From: Cryptomeria japonica
Lineage: Eukaryota; Streptophyta; Pinopsida; Cupressales; Cupressaceae
NCBI RefSeq assembly: GCF_030272615.1
Contig: NC_081409.1
Span: forward strand, 21,826,260-21,890,259
Length of the DNA: 64,000 nt
Direction of reading: 5' to 3'
Positions 60,101 to 64,000 of the stretch are shown in pieces (positions within the stretch are counted from its first letter, which is position 1; each line of letters opens with the position of its first letter). The notes under the pieces were generated by a model. The model was not told the origin of the DNA and searched no databases. It was given only the letters and a program-made list of their open reading frames with translations. The position numbers were made by a program, and so were the translations under genes.

Positions 60101-63100
60101 TCCCAGCTCTTAGTCTGCCCAGGACTGTTAATGGGTGAATGCAAATATTATTTAGTCTATTATATTTCTTTTTATCACAAAAAGCAGAATTTTGTAGAAA
60201 ATGAGATGAATGATATCTTTGTATTTAAGGGATGGAATTAATGTTACAGTTAGGTTTGGTGCAAAATGTTTGAGTTACATTTGAACACGAGGAAAATCTG
60301 CTTATTAGAAGAAAAGCCTTCCGTTTCGTATTTGGTTTTCTAATTCTTTTAAATGAATTATCAATATACATTGAGTTTTTTGAATTTTTTTCATAAGAAC
60401 TTCTAAAGGAGTTGCATGGGTCCAAGATAATGGATTGATAGCCTGTATGGGTTGTTTTTTGTTACAGGTGAGGCCAATTGCAGAGGATGAAATGTTCCGT
60501 GTTGTCCGGTCTGGAAAAAGAAAAAGTAATATTTTTTTTGTGCTCATTTATGATTTCGCTTGATCCTTTTATGTAAAGTACAACAAAATTTTGTTAGGAA
60601 ACAAAATTGGAATGTTAAAATTCTATTTACTTAAATAGATAATTAAGTTGATAAGTATTTAAATTCAAAATAATATCTAATATTTTTATCTAGCCAATTA
60701 ATTATTTAGAATATTACTTATTTTTATAGATAATTCATTTTATGTAGTCGTAAGGATGCAATGAAAGACATGAGTATTCTTGGTCATACAGTTGTATGAA
60801 ACGTAAGTATTTTTCAATAAAATTGTATTTAAAAATTGCAGATATTATTTTTATTTTATTTTAATAGCTGTTGGAAAATTTTGGTCAACCTTAAAACTCC
60901 ATCCCTGAAACTTGGAGAAGCACTTCATAGCTTATCATCATAAGCTAGCATGTTTTAAAGCTGCTTGTAAAAATAGCAATTGAATATGCAATTCCATTAG
61001 TCTCATAGGTTATTCGCCTAAGGTGATCCTTGGACACACTTCTTGTGATAATATTATTGATGATACCAAATCCATTATGCTCTCCTTTACCATTGCTAGC
61101 ATCAAAGAAACTCCACATGCATTGGGCATTATCTTATTTATTGGCCCTACATAGCTAATAAAGTATTCAATATTTTTTTGAGTCTTTTGTATAATGGTAT
61201 ACTCATATTAGATGTTGTCACCTAGATTTCTCTTTTATTTATCATCTTCCTATCATCATCACTATTTGGAAAGATCTTCAATTAATTCTTACTTTCCAAC
61301 CCTCAAACAAACCTTTATTTATATCTTGCAATATGCACCTTTTCACCCAACAGTTTCCACACTACAAGCTGGTTGCCCAGGCAGAAAACATTTAATTTAA
61401 TTTAAATTTTGCCTCCCAAAAAAGGGCGCCTAACTCCATGAGGTCAGCCCAACCAAAGATCTTATTTTAATTTAATTGCAACCCTTAAATTAGGGCGCAC
61501 GTCTCAAGGAGGTTGTCCCATATTAAATAATGTTTAATTACATTTTTAATTTCCCAAAACTGAGTCGGTCCATGAGGGGGGTTGTCTTATATTTTATATA
61601 TTTATTTGATACAAAAAAGTCCTTTCAATGTGGGGGCCAAATCTGTCCTTTGATTTCTGCCTTGCTGTCCTTTGACATCAATGACAATATTCCAACAGAA
61701 AGGTTCCTAGGGCAACAATAACTTTTACAAAAACAACCAAGTATTCTTTGTTGGTGATTTTAGTAGAACTCAAAACCTATTGGGGCTCAAGGAAAGAACC
61801 AAAACTTGGTCGTTCTAGGGGGTTCTGGGACCAACATTTCCTCCAACTTGTTTCTGAGAGAGGCCAAACCTCTGATTGGCCATAACTTAGCCAATTTTGC
61901 TCCACTCTCAACCAAATCAAAACTAGGGATACCCATTTGGGCTTTCTACATGATGCACTCCTCACCTGGCTGAATTGATCCTGAAAATTTCTTCACAAAC
62001 AGACTAGCAAAAATCAACTGAACACCAACAAAAACCAACCCAAAATTGAATTGAAACTAAAAGTAAATCTGAAATGTTTTTGGTTGATGCAAGATCGCTT
62101 GTGGACCTGGACGCTCCTGCATCACATTCTTACACAATTTGGTTAGCATGGGTGAATCAATATAATACAATCGTTTACTTTTTCAACTTAATCACAATAA
62201 CATCAGTTGCACAATATTATTAACAAGAACACACAATTTACATGGAAACCCTTATGGGAGAAAACCACAGCAAAATATTGCTTATATAAATCTCTTTTAC
62301 AAACTTTGTAGACACCAACCTATTGGAGACACCAATCCCCACAATTTGTAGGCACCAACCCCACTGCTAAGTACCAATCTCTCCTTTAGGAAGCACCAAC
62401 TTTCAAAACAAAGTTCCACCTTGAATGTTGCTTCTACAATGGATGATGGATAATTCAATCTTCTTTATAAGAATCTTGATCTTATATGCATGTATTCAAT
62501 GGATTATCATTGGATTCCTTTTTATACCATCGCTTCAAAATAATTCTGCTCTGTCTGCTTTCATTCTTTCTTTCAAGTGTGCATATATATATCTCCACAA
62601 ATCTCACTCACATCTTATATCCTCATGCCTCCATGAAGAGAGGCATCCCTTTAAATAGAGACAGCCTTGTAAAAGGACATGTCCTTTATTAACAAACCCT
62701 GTCTTTCATTAATCCTGATTGCTACCTTTCATTAATCTTGGTTGCTGCCTTGTTAACCTTATGCTTTTAATCAAGCACTCTTGCCTTCTTACAATTAATC
62801 GTTGTCTTCTTAAGATCATAATTGCTGCATATTAAGTATGAATGCTGCCTTTGTAAATAACTCCACAAATTCTTAAGTGCTGCCTTCACATTATAGATTT
62901 CTGCTGCTTGTTTTCATCATTGCGTATTGAATATGATTTTCTTATACTTATCTTTGGTGATGTAATCTGCATTTATATATCTTTTCCAAAGTGAAGTCGC
63001 CCAAATAGGACTTGAATGTATATTGTATTTGATACTTCATAAAGCAGAGAGTTGGCCAGAATGATATGGCCAGTATGATATGGTCGGCTTCTATTTGCAT

Positions 63101-64000
63101 AAAATATTAATTTAACTTTTCCTTTGCTATCTTTGCATCCTCTAACTCTTTGAGGCATTTGTGGATGACTTGTATCTTTGTCAATAATGACGCCTTCAAC
63201 TAGCTCTATATCTTCCAACCTTGCACTAACTTTTCTTTCAACTATAATCAAATCATCTTGACATCAATGACAATGTTCCAGCAGAACATAAATACTGAAA
63301 AATAATTTAATGATAAGAGAATTGCATTAGTTTTGGAACAATAAATGTTTCTTAGTTTATTAGTTTTGGCTGAACAATATTGAAAATTTTCAAACAAATT
63401 TTCACTATGTTAAATCTTATTATAATTAAATCATCTATCAAAAAATTATATGGTGACTTTTGGATTTCCTTTGCAGCCAAGCAATGGAAACGAATGGTTA
63501 CAAAGGTTACATTTGTGGGACCTGGATTTACAAGGAAACCTCCCAAGTATGAGCGATTTATTCGTCCAATGGGTTTAAGATTCACCAAAGCACACGTTAC
63601 TCATCCTGAACTGAAATGTACTTTCAACCTTGATATCATCGGTGTGAAGAAAAACCCAAATGGTCCTATGTATACTTCACTTGGCGTGATCACAAAGGGA
63701 TCCATAATTGAGGTAAGATGAGCTGGAGTTTCAGTTTGATGTTGAAGAGCAGTTTTGGTTCTTTGCTTTAGTGCCTCTGTTTCTTTTCTTCTGGTATTTG
63801 AATCTGGCACATTTGTGACAAAATATTACATGACTGACAGGTCAACGTTAGTGAGCTTGGTCTTGTAACTCCAGCAGGCAAAGTTGTATGGGGTAAGTGA
63901 AAGTAAAATGCTTCTTCTCATTGATGTGAGTTTGAGGTATATTTTTGTCATCTAAACTCTTATTTGCACATGCTTGCAGGAAAATATGCGCAGGTGACAA
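19899..64000 (+). CDS. NSA2: NSA2, 60S ribosome biogenesis factor (3' end beyond window)
   Basis: Nsa2 (human TINP1) is a conserved nuclear and nucleolar protein of pre-60S particles. It is needed for late 27S pre-rRNA processing and belongs to the eS8-like family. Nine exons, all with GT-AG borders and phases that agree, give about 245 residues without a stop. The encoded blocks match plant and yeast Nsa2 in order: an N-terminal basic helix region ([16 protein letters not shown], then [15 protein letters not shown]), [47 protein letters not shown], then the C-terminal barrel-like domain ([72 protein letters not shown]). About 15 C-terminal residues lie past the edge. Introns 1-8 are about 285, 11615, 6400, 144, 21756, 2951, 128 and 87 bp. 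Regular splice sites and an unbroken frame argue for an active gene. Confidence 0.97.
20124..20131 (+). promoter_or_regulatory. telo-box AAACCCTA in NSA2 intron 1
   Basis: AAACCCTA is the telo-box found in the leaders, first introns and promoters of many plant ribosomal-protein and ribosome-biogenesis genes. Here it lies about 225 bp after the ATG, inside the short first intron. A single 8-bp match can arise by chance. Confidence 0.35.
20187..20306 (+). other. NSA2: NSA2 exon 2 (40 codons)
   Basis: The acceptor is GTGCACAG and the donor is AAAAG|GTGCCC. The exon encodes residues 2-41, a highly basic Arg/Lys/His-rich region typical of the Nsa2 N-terminus. It enters and leaves in phase 0. Confidence 0.96.
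20307..21090. other. NSA2 intron 2, first part; nothing recognised
   Basis: AT-rich intron sequence up to the left end of element B. I see no repeat or coding remnant here. Confidence 0.5.
22093..22650 (-). CDS. Element B, further open segment (185 aa), coiled-coil-like
   Basis: Open sequence continues just beyond ORF2 and is similar in style: [58 protein letters not shown] and [17 protein letters not shown] suggest helices. It may be part of the same gene product or an independent frame. It ends at the terminal module. Confidence 0.4.
   Translation of the reverse strand: MIPSRVVYLEYQELLENKALVLKSLIEDIDDAMRLRMEVFQDMISRCEKASCNIMGHDGELLAKEKVLSDLQLKIRQEWKSEQFSAASIQALVTYQAYLQETQSSFERNNATILRCSDVILKTRIVAKNTNELDPDELQMIIWKFEGFISLARTRVFFNTWLHFQNCNILVVVSPSTCLLVKTFL
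22651..24324 (-). CDS. Element B ORF2, unknown coiled-coil protein (557 aa)
   Basis: A long open frame directly following ORF1. The N-terminus is basic ([15 protein letters not shown], residues 16-30). The middle (170-340) is low-complexity, Ser/Pro/Glu-rich and probably disordered. Two nuclear-localisation-like clusters follow (KRKKQ about 344-348, KVAKRAK about 366-372). The last ~120 residues have long amphipathic stretches ([40 protein letters not shown]) that look like coiled coil. I recognise no family. A structural or nuclear-targeting role for the element is possible but unproven. Confidence 0.55.
   Translation of the reverse strand: MVGILLSHPSKPKPWKTERQEIKLKRFKSRADFDYRGMKERIKKSFIHVHRIEDIWVDLRTEKEVLKINYCRLTLEQIIDLNLGDIPQGMIDDGNVIDPKYVSRKVEEAPLPLIQWSHKECTSILKRFQSILANTNTWLKGNGVRLIKIKVGRKDDSTWPLGRKSEIQIDNKEGASSSSTRIKLRVSRAMVLPPEEAIVHGKEKSQLHIHVIDPDDPEEGQQSDDAPRSLASKSSREFPQHVIPISAVEPPLDHQQESLLETFEDTPACIHLSEINTSTSSFEEFMKQTSCPLVTEQAKVAIQTDTSPKMTTVAQTEIASPLITAAIEGELMALPPWLSSFTPKRKKQEISPDTFDYQQLKQSRPKVAKRAKTISRVTIDGNKMKVAEIVEPLADKPREEMSTADYKVTRVELGKQTHEVVKHDAQYSIASLVKWYDELLAKKDKVEEENRQLVAAVRKITKPASEVSNPSSSTEAIQGVERAAQKVQALESWVDRLHNLCARVLKEVSQMMVKLKIIEEQSNQVSDTFKQDLERVEDSSTTWLKISQQKLSVLLEH
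24272..25702 (-). CDS. Element B ORF1, unknown protein (up to 476 aa)
   Basis: This is one of the two long open frames of the window. The first Met lies inside the first palindrome; the Met at residue 53 (MLVAVDF) is an equally likely start. Residues 110-200 contain [38 protein letters not shown] and [12 protein letters not shown]; residues 230-470 are rich in aromatic residues ([50 protein letters not shown]). No enzyme motif is visible. The spaced D...I...IP pattern faintly recalls the 'putative plant transposon protein' ORFs found in plant LARD elements; this is inference. It abuts ORF2, so the two probably belong to one transcript. Confidence 0.6.
   Translation of the reverse strand: MFNLPHLYTCKTFPKIGNWSKPSFKHSHLFPIFLSQSCEAQRLEFFPFEEEKMLVAVDFDVALTLLSLHRSIPGCSSMSDLPSPSIPKKMKYKCDKYQNKVSSTQVSSPMDHIKDTEIGHVDISEFVKRVEDPQDSNMQRLLDSHIHHASSFPVAALEPEFVLACAHHFNKETRTITNDDGEAIIHLDVDTIEKIFRIPSSPMYMEIFKNSAAEYYVKREKDYKRHINRRIHEPRATFTRWAKLYRCDFKWEIGDIITLLSRMLGLEFSNVFEPWMYQFIMFIKQSHHISWGEVISDALCEQLATVPSTMTFYMNSYLVYLATSLRHFPGLSTKGDRSHMPVWEYYDQLPLRPNRLHFKRVRNAFFGYFMCQFDKTLKNRRVSDEAWERVNEYGCLFLQFPTFTYMRVKCYSGQPYMLPRYSNDRIILMELGRQIMVVHAHQSVKHKVGMGISTTNPLKIGRYSLVTSVKAKAMED
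25699..27332. repeat. Scattered 35-bp palindromes in the element B leader
   Basis: Members of exactly 35 bp are at 25699-25733, 26015-26049, 26854-26888, 26914-26948, 26965-26999, 27017-27051 and 27298-27332; a less regular one spans about 25882-25922. Outer arms are the ACTTGYAAT / ATTRCAAGT of element A. Inner arms differ but pair, for example AATAGGGA with TCCCTATT (26965) and AATCGAGATTT with AAATCCCGA-AT (26015). ORF1's first possible start lies just inside the first palindrome. Confidence 0.85.
27441..27989. other. Intron 2 sequence with an unrecognised open frame
   Basis: A minus-strand frame of 128 codons (27470-27856) is open but matches nothing I know; other frames of the same stretch also give plausible fragments (for example [15 protein letters not shown]). 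It may be a scrap of a host gene or element. Confidence 0.25.
27990..29160 (-). mobile_element. LINE fragment 2: reverse transcriptase C-terminus and zf-RVT
   Basis: The minus strand gives [20 protein letters not shown] (28990-29056), the segment after the polymerase core of plant L1. It then gives a zf-RVT-like region (27995-28231) with the spacing of C and H residues and the phrase [20 protein letters not shown]. It is a broken fragment, with no endonuclease, ORF1 or RNase H seen, and is internally enlarged by a 79-bp duplication. Confidence 0.7.
28833..28990. repeat. 79-bp tandem duplication inside LINE fragment 2
   Basis: Two copies (28833-28911 and 28912-28990) of a unit beginning GGTTGAAATGAGAGGAATAC appear identical by eye. 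The duplication arose after the LINE decayed, since it breaks up the reverse transcriptase sequence. Confidence 0.93.
29258..29438 (+). mobile_element. tRNA-derived SINE with target duplication
   Basis: The head has an A-box-like TGGCATGGTATGATGG and a B box GAGGTTCAAATCCC (about 29310-29325) at tRNA spacing. The tail is A-rich (AAATAAATAAATAAAAT). A ~21-bp direct repeat containing AATAAAATTGCATATATCAC flanks it (29237-29257 and 29439-29459). It is about 181 bp long and lies in NSA2 intron 2, in the sense direction. The duplication looks perfect, so the insertion is fairly recent. Confidence 0.88.
29460..29899. other. Intron 2 sequence, nothing recognised
   Basis: AT-rich sequence between the SINE and the Copia fragment, without repeats or coding sense that I can see. 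Confidence 0.4.
29900..30755 (-). mobile_element. Copia pol fragment: RT end and RNase H
   Basis: The minus strand gives the Copia RNase H end [20 protein letters not shown], then [16 protein letters not shown] and the C-terminal LELMHYSFC (29917-30111). Upstream are the RT/RNase H linker phrases [13 protein letters not shown] and [20 protein letters not shown]. It is a broken fragment without LTRs. A ~60-bp internal repeat (CCTATTTGTTACACTA...) is visible at about 30345-30460. Confidence 0.85.
30756..31921. other. Intron 2, last part; CCCTAG-rich stretch
   Basis: Between 30760 and 31170 short phrases such as CCCTAGTTGTCG, CCCTAGCAATC and CCCTAGTTGTTG recur irregularly. From 31170 to 31600 words like GTGATTTTC recur. 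These are degenerate simple repeats, perhaps leader sequence of the Copia fragment. No gene is seen. Confidence 0.35.
31922..31989 (+). other. NSA2: NSA2 exon 3 (68 nt)
   Basis: The acceptor is TATACAG and the donor is AAAAC|GTAAGT. The exon encodes [22 protein letters not shown] and the first two bases of a Thr codon. It lies 11.6 kb after exon 2. Confidence 0.95.
31990..33829. other. NSA2 intron 3, first part; no gene seen
   Basis: AT-rich intron. A (CA)n run lies at about 33596-33612. Around 32980-33060 a CCTGGGTTTTT phrase resembles the GC-rich sequence near 59220-59390. The ~107-codon frame at 32569-32892 is not recognisable as protein. Confidence 0.5.
33830..34040. repeat. Three degenerate repeats of about 75 bp
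   Basis: Each unit has a G-rich part (GAGGGAAGGGG type) followed by AATACATACAATA and TTAGTTGTAAAAAGATGTGT. Units begin near 33830, 33905 and 33975. The third contains a run of ten or more G. Confidence 0.8.
34140..34380. repeat. Dispersed repeat with GGGTTCAAATCC and GGGGCAG-type phrases
   Basis: Phrases such as GGGCAGAGCCCCCAGTAGGG and GGGGTCAAGAGGCAACATCC recur in the segment, which ends TTTTCACAATTTTATCACTT. The same kind of sequence ends the duplicated units at about 46800-46930 and 47390-47510. A B-box-like GGTTTGGGTTCAAATCCC may mark a SINE-like origin, but no A box or tail is clear. Confidence 0.5.
34450..37200 (+). mobile_element. Candidate long LTR, probably Gypsy, limits uncertain
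   Basis: A TATA box followed by a typical LTR transcript start (CCTATAAATTGAGCTCACCC) lies at 36429-36448. Upstream is a repeat-rich, U3-like region (34525-35480, AAGTCCGCC motif); downstream is about 600-800 bp of unique, U5-like sequence. No pol sequence is present, so a solo LTR is the simplest reading. No TG/CA ends or target duplication could be fixed. Confidence 0.45.
34525..35480. repeat. About 22 copies of an AAGTCCGCC motif
   Basis: AAGTCCGCC and one-change variants (AACTCCGCC, AAGTCCACC, AAATCCGCC, AAGTTCGCC) recur every 30-60 bp. They are set in degenerate repeats with words such as AAGAGGATGTCC and GGCAAGGACA. Open frames through this stretch are by-products of the repeat. Confidence 0.85.
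37231..37590. repeat. 180-bp tandem duplication
   Basis: Copies begin at 37231 and 37411, each with GTCTCCCTATGGTTCCCTCT then GGGTCCTACCCATGGTGAAA. The second is complete to about 37590. They differ at scattered positions, so this duplication is older than the one at 13503-14090. Confidence 0.9.
37591..38389. other. NSA2 intron 3, last part; AT-rich
   Basis: TA-rich sequence (37960-38060) with a short (AC)n at about 38051-38061. No gene or element is seen. Confidence 0.5.
38390..38498 (+). other. NSA2: NSA2 exon 4 (109 nt)
   Basis: The acceptor is GGGTTTAG and the donor is GCCAAG|GTAACT. It completes the split Thr codon and encodes IAMHEQK through [15 protein letters not shown]. It lies 6.4 kb after exon 3. 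Confidence 0.95.
38643..38711 (+). other. NSA2: NSA2 exon 5 (23 codons)
   Basis: The acceptor is TTGTGTAG and the donor is CCCAAG|GTAAGC. It encodes [23 protein letters not shown]. The intron before it is only 144 bp. Confidence 0.96.
38877..39158. repeat. Compound microsatellite: (TA)n, (TG)n, ATGC-rich, (GA)29
   Basis: (TA)n at 38879-38904, interrupted (TG)n at about 38909-38995, an ATGC/ATGG-rich part at 38996-39092 and an uninterrupted (GA)29 at 39101-39158. It lies about 165 bp inside NSA2 intron 5. Long open frames here (Tyr-Ile, Cys-Val, Glu-Arg runs) are artefacts. Confidence 0.97.
39160..39572. other. NSA2 intron 5 sequence, nothing recognised
   Basis: No gene or clear repeat in this stretch. 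Confidence 0.4.
39573..40200 (+). mobile_element. Candidate solo LTR or TRIM piece, limits uncertain
   Basis: A TATA box (GCTATAAATTGAGGC, about 39893-39907) with LTR-like context, repeated CACCTCTTTAGG upstream, AATAGAAGGCAAGTTG-type sequence downstream and a closing AGTCCCCTACATCA. The start TGTTGAATTGC at 39573 is a guess. No target duplication was found. Confidence 0.3.
40201..40669. other. NSA2 intron 5 sequence, nothing firm
   Basis: Contains phrases such as TTGGCAAG, GACTTGGAC and CCAAGACTTGAC that loosely resemble 47560-47720. No gene is seen. Confidence 0.3.
41405..41650. repeat. Minisatellite in the U3 of element D
   Basis: Units of roughly 32-35 bp combining ACAAGTTACATT and ATAGGTCTTGCC recur about seven times in the 3' LTR. 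The 5' LTR (46285-46445) has fewer copies, so copy number has changed since insertion. Confidence 0.9.
41742..42035. repeat. CCACCCTCTGC-type repeats between pol and 3' LTR of element D
   Basis: On the + strand, CATCTTGCATTGCCC and CCACCTTGCATTGCC with GCAGAGGGTGG or GCAGAGGATGG recur about five times. The reverse complement (CCACCCTCTGC ... GGTGG) matches the repeats at 56390-56600 in element C, so this is a lineage character placed at the same spot. Confidence 0.8.
43400..45001. other. Element D internal region without recognisable genes
   Basis: AT-rich, decayed internal sequence. It may hold remnants of integrase or gag but I cannot identify them. Confidence 0.4.
45002..45660. repeat. 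Duplicated leader, primer site and LTR tip in element D
   Basis: About 330 bp is present twice in tandem (45002-45334 and about 45335-45660). Each copy carries TTGTTATGGCCCCATCGATG, the primer site GCTCTGATACCA (+ strand view) and the LTR end TGTTAGTTTTAGGATCAG. The inner copy contains only about 35 bp of LTR. Confidence 0.9.
47511..48111. other. NSA2 intron 5 sequence before the ClpX scrap
   Basis: 47560-47720 contains repeated GACTCACCGAGTTC, GACTCGCTGAGTAC and CCAAGTTTGGGCAAG phrases, a style seen near plant hAT ends. No gene is seen. Confidence 0.3.
48112..48296 (+). pseudogene. Fragment of a ClpX gene (AAA+ unfoldase, Walker B region)
   Basis: The translation [20 protein letters not shown] then [20 protein letters not shown] matches the ClpX segment AGYVGEDVESILYKLL and GIVYIDEVDKI, including the Walker B acidic pair (Asp-Glu of YIDEIDKI). 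ClpX unfolds substrates for the ClpP protease in mitochondria and plastids. Only about 50 residues are present and homology stops after about 48250 in an unrelated tail. The Glu-Asp after YVGE, usual in ClpX, reads Tyr-Met. It is a gene scrap, possibly carried by an element or a retrocopy. Confidence 0.75.
48297..49879. other. AT-rich intron 5 sequence and a possible LTR end
   Basis: 48760-49220 is extremely A/T-rich. 49600-49879 looks like the right part of a + strand LTR: it is followed after two bases by the primer-like TGGTATCAAAGC at 49880-49891. No partner LTR was found. Confidence 0.35.
49880..50348 (+). mobile_element. Possible retroelement leader after a primer-binding site
   Basis: TGGTATCAAAGC (49880-49891), the initiator-Met primer site of plant Copia elements, is followed by about 450 bp with no recognisable gag. 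It is a fossil fragment at best. Confidence 0.35.
50349..53921 (+). mobile_element. Candidate long solo LTR (about 3.6 kb) with 35-bp palindromes
   Basis: It opens TGTTGCCCCCATATTTGG and closes AAATATCCCTATCA, directly abutting hAT-like coding sequence. A TATA box (CCTATAAATACAAGG) lies at 53386-53400, giving + orientation, a ~3-kb U3 and about 500 bp downstream. The U3 contains four palindromes (50958-51184) and degenerate repeats with GTTTGACAGAA and GAAGCATAGA (51560-52260). The size would suit a Tat/Ogre-type Gypsy. No target duplication was found (left flank GGAAC, right flank TACGA), so the left end is uncertain. Confidence 0.5.
50958..51184. repeat. Four 35-bp palindromes, GGTTAGGAATGCTCC family
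   Basis: Located at 50958-50992, 51020-51054, 51079-51113 and 51150-51184; each is exactly 35 bp, with arms of the type GGTTAGGAATGCTCC and GGAGCATTCTTAACC and starts 59-71 bp apart. Inner bases vary between copies. The arm sequence is unrelated to that of elements A and B. Confidence 0.92.
53922..54600 (-). pseudogene. hAT-like transposase remnant: BED zinc finger
   Basis: The minus-strand Met at 54255 opens [11 protein letters not shown], then [20 protein letters not shown] and [20 protein letters not shown], a BED-type finger (C-x2-C followed by H and a later C) as at the N-terminus of plant hAT transposases. Sequence after about 54000 continues in the hAT style (Ser-rich, then a basic stretch) with a frame change, and is cut by the LTR ending at 53921. 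No catalytic or dimerisation domain remains. It could derive from a domesticated BED gene, but it is clearly broken. Confidence 0.7.
54615..54648. repeat. Palindrome at the tip of the element C LTR
   Basis: GCTAGGTC and GACCTAGC form the arms of a ~34-bp imperfect palindrome, 14 bp from the LTR start. The same structure lies in the 3' LTR at about 56786-56819, where the left arm is one base better paired (GGTCGG). Confidence 0.7.
55513..56216 (+). pseudogene. Copia gag remnant in element C
   Basis: The frame gives gag of the UBN2 type: [57 protein letters not shown] and [12 protein letters not shown], the usual Copia capsid pattern. Homology then thins out towards the nucleocapsid region. 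It is broken and shorter than a working gag. Confidence 0.8.
56360..56600. repeat. CCACCCTCTGC repeats before the 3' LTR of element C
   Basis: Two kinds of unit alternate: TTCTTCTCTGGGAGAAGTT with GAGGTGAAAGCC, and CCACCCTCTGCAAGTAGGCA followed by TGGTGG. There are about three to four copies of each. They match the reverse complement of the repeats at 41742-42035. Confidence 0.85.
57621..59201 (+). mobile_element. Solo LTR, probably Gypsy (1.58 kb)
   Basis: It starts TGTAATATCCCC and ends GGGACATTACA, with inverted terminal sequences (TGTAAT / ATTACA) typical of this LTR type. Flanks GAAAT (57616-57620) and GAATT (59202-59206) differ by one base and are probably the old target duplication. 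No internal region remains. Orientation is taken from the usual TGTAATATCCC start. Confidence 0.75.
59207..59401. other. GC-rich stretch with CCGGACCCGG words
   Basis: Phrases such as CCAGATCCGGACCCGGACC, GGACCCGGGTGG and CCGGACCGGGACCCAGG are dense here. GC-rich CGGGT-type words are common near hAT ends, and this stretch lies on the same side as the 5' end of the hAT remnant at 53922-54600, so it may be that element's terminus. No TIR was fixed. Confidence 0.3.
59402..60467. other. NSA2 intron 5, last part; nothing recognised
   Basis: AT-rich intron sequence up to exon 6, without coding sense or repeats that I can support. Confidence 0.5.
60468..60525 (+). other. NSA2: NSA2 exon 6 (58 nt)
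   Basis: The acceptor is GTTACAG and the donor is AAAAA|GTAATA. It encodes [19 protein letters not shown] and the first base of a Thr codon. It lies 21.8 kb after exon 5, the longest intron of the gene. Confidence 0.95.
60526..63476. other. NSA2 intron 6 with a possible minus-strand Copia LTR
   Basis: 61390-61640 has repeated GGGCGC / GAGGTCAGCCC / GAGGGGGGTTGTC words. At 61676-61696 and 63261-63283 the phrase GACATCAATGACAATRTTCC occurs; its reverse complement, GGAACATTGTCATTGATGTC, is the start of many plant Copia LTRs. 62230-62285 (GGAAACCCTTATGGGAGAAA then TTATATAAATC) fits the transcribed end of such an LTR on the minus strand. A candidate LTR is therefore about 62100-63283, without confirmed ends or target duplication. 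Confidence 0.35.
63477..63712 (+). other. NSA2: NSA2 exon 7 (236 nt)
   Basis: The acceptor is TTTGCAG and the donor is ATTGAG|GTAAGA. It encodes the core of the C-terminal domain, from KQWKRMVTK through [16 protein letters not shown] and [10 protein letters not shown] to TKGSIIE. Confidence 0.97.
63841..63892 (+). other. NSA2: NSA2 exon 8 (52 nt)
   Basis: The acceptor is TGACAG and the donor is TGGG|GTAAGT. It encodes [17 protein letters not shown] plus one base of Gly. Confidence 0.96.
63980..64000 (+). other. NSA2: NSA2 exon 9, cut by the window edge
   Basis: The acceptor is CTTGCAG. The 21 visible bases complete Gly and encode KYAQVT. About 15 residues should follow, by comparison with the ~260-residue plant protein. 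Confidence 0.93.

Noticed and set aside
61676-63283. Complete Copia element between two GACATCAATGACAAT sites
   Set aside because: Only one side has an LTR-like body; no primer site, polypurine tract or target duplication could be found.
19899-64000. NSA2 as a pseudogene because of extreme intron load
   Set aside because: All splice sites are canonical, phases agree across all nine exons and there are no stops or frame changes; conserved residues are kept.

Overview
This window is plant nuclear DNA, most likely from a gymnosperm (probably a conifer). The evidence is one ordinary housekeeping gene stretched over more than 44 kb by very long introns, canonical GT-AG plant splice sites, AT-rich intergenic DNA and dense, nested Copia, Gypsy, LINE and SINE remains. 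The species cannot be named from this sequence.

The only host gene I can support as functional is NSA2, which encodes a nucleolar 60S ribosome-assembly factor of the eS8-like family. It lies on the + strand from about 19.75 kb to beyond the right edge. Exon 1 supplies only the ATG. Eight further exons (20187-20306, 31922-31989, 38390-38498, 38643-38711, 60468-60525, 63477-63712, 63841-63892, 63980-64000+) encode about 245 of an expected ~260 residues in an unbroken frame. Introns 2, 3 and 5 are 11.6, 6.4 and 21.8 kb and carry most of the repeats.

Upstream (1-19.6 kb): a non-autonomous LTR element (1-2350); a decayed coding remnant (2.35-3.35 kb); a minus-strand L1-type LINE (about 3.6-12.7 kb) split by two LTR insertions, each with a clean 5-bp target-site duplication; AT-rich DNA with a 294-bp tandem duplication; element A (14.74-17.09 kb), with an array of 35-bp palindromes; a Copia gag-protease fragment; then the NSA2 promoter.

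Intron 2 holds element B (about 21.09-27.4 kb), a longer relative of A with two long unrecognised reading frames and more 35-bp palindromes. It also holds a second LINE fragment, a SINE with a ~21-bp target duplication and a Copia pol fragment. Intron 3 holds tandem repeats and a candidate long LTR with a repeated AAGTCCGCC motif. Intron 5 holds microsatellites, a Copia element inserted into a tandem duplication (40792-46491), a ClpX pseudogene scrap, a candidate long LTR with four 35-bp palindromes of a different sequence, a hAT-like BED zinc-finger remnant, a young gag-bearing Copia element (54601-57533) and a solo LTR (57621-59201).

The most unusual signal is the 31-35-bp imperfect palindromes. 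They recur at about 60-75 bp spacing in at least two unrelated LTR-type families. The sequence changes from copy to copy, but length and arm pairing are kept. The A/B family, which also carries two long unknown reading frames, is the best candidate here for something not yet described.
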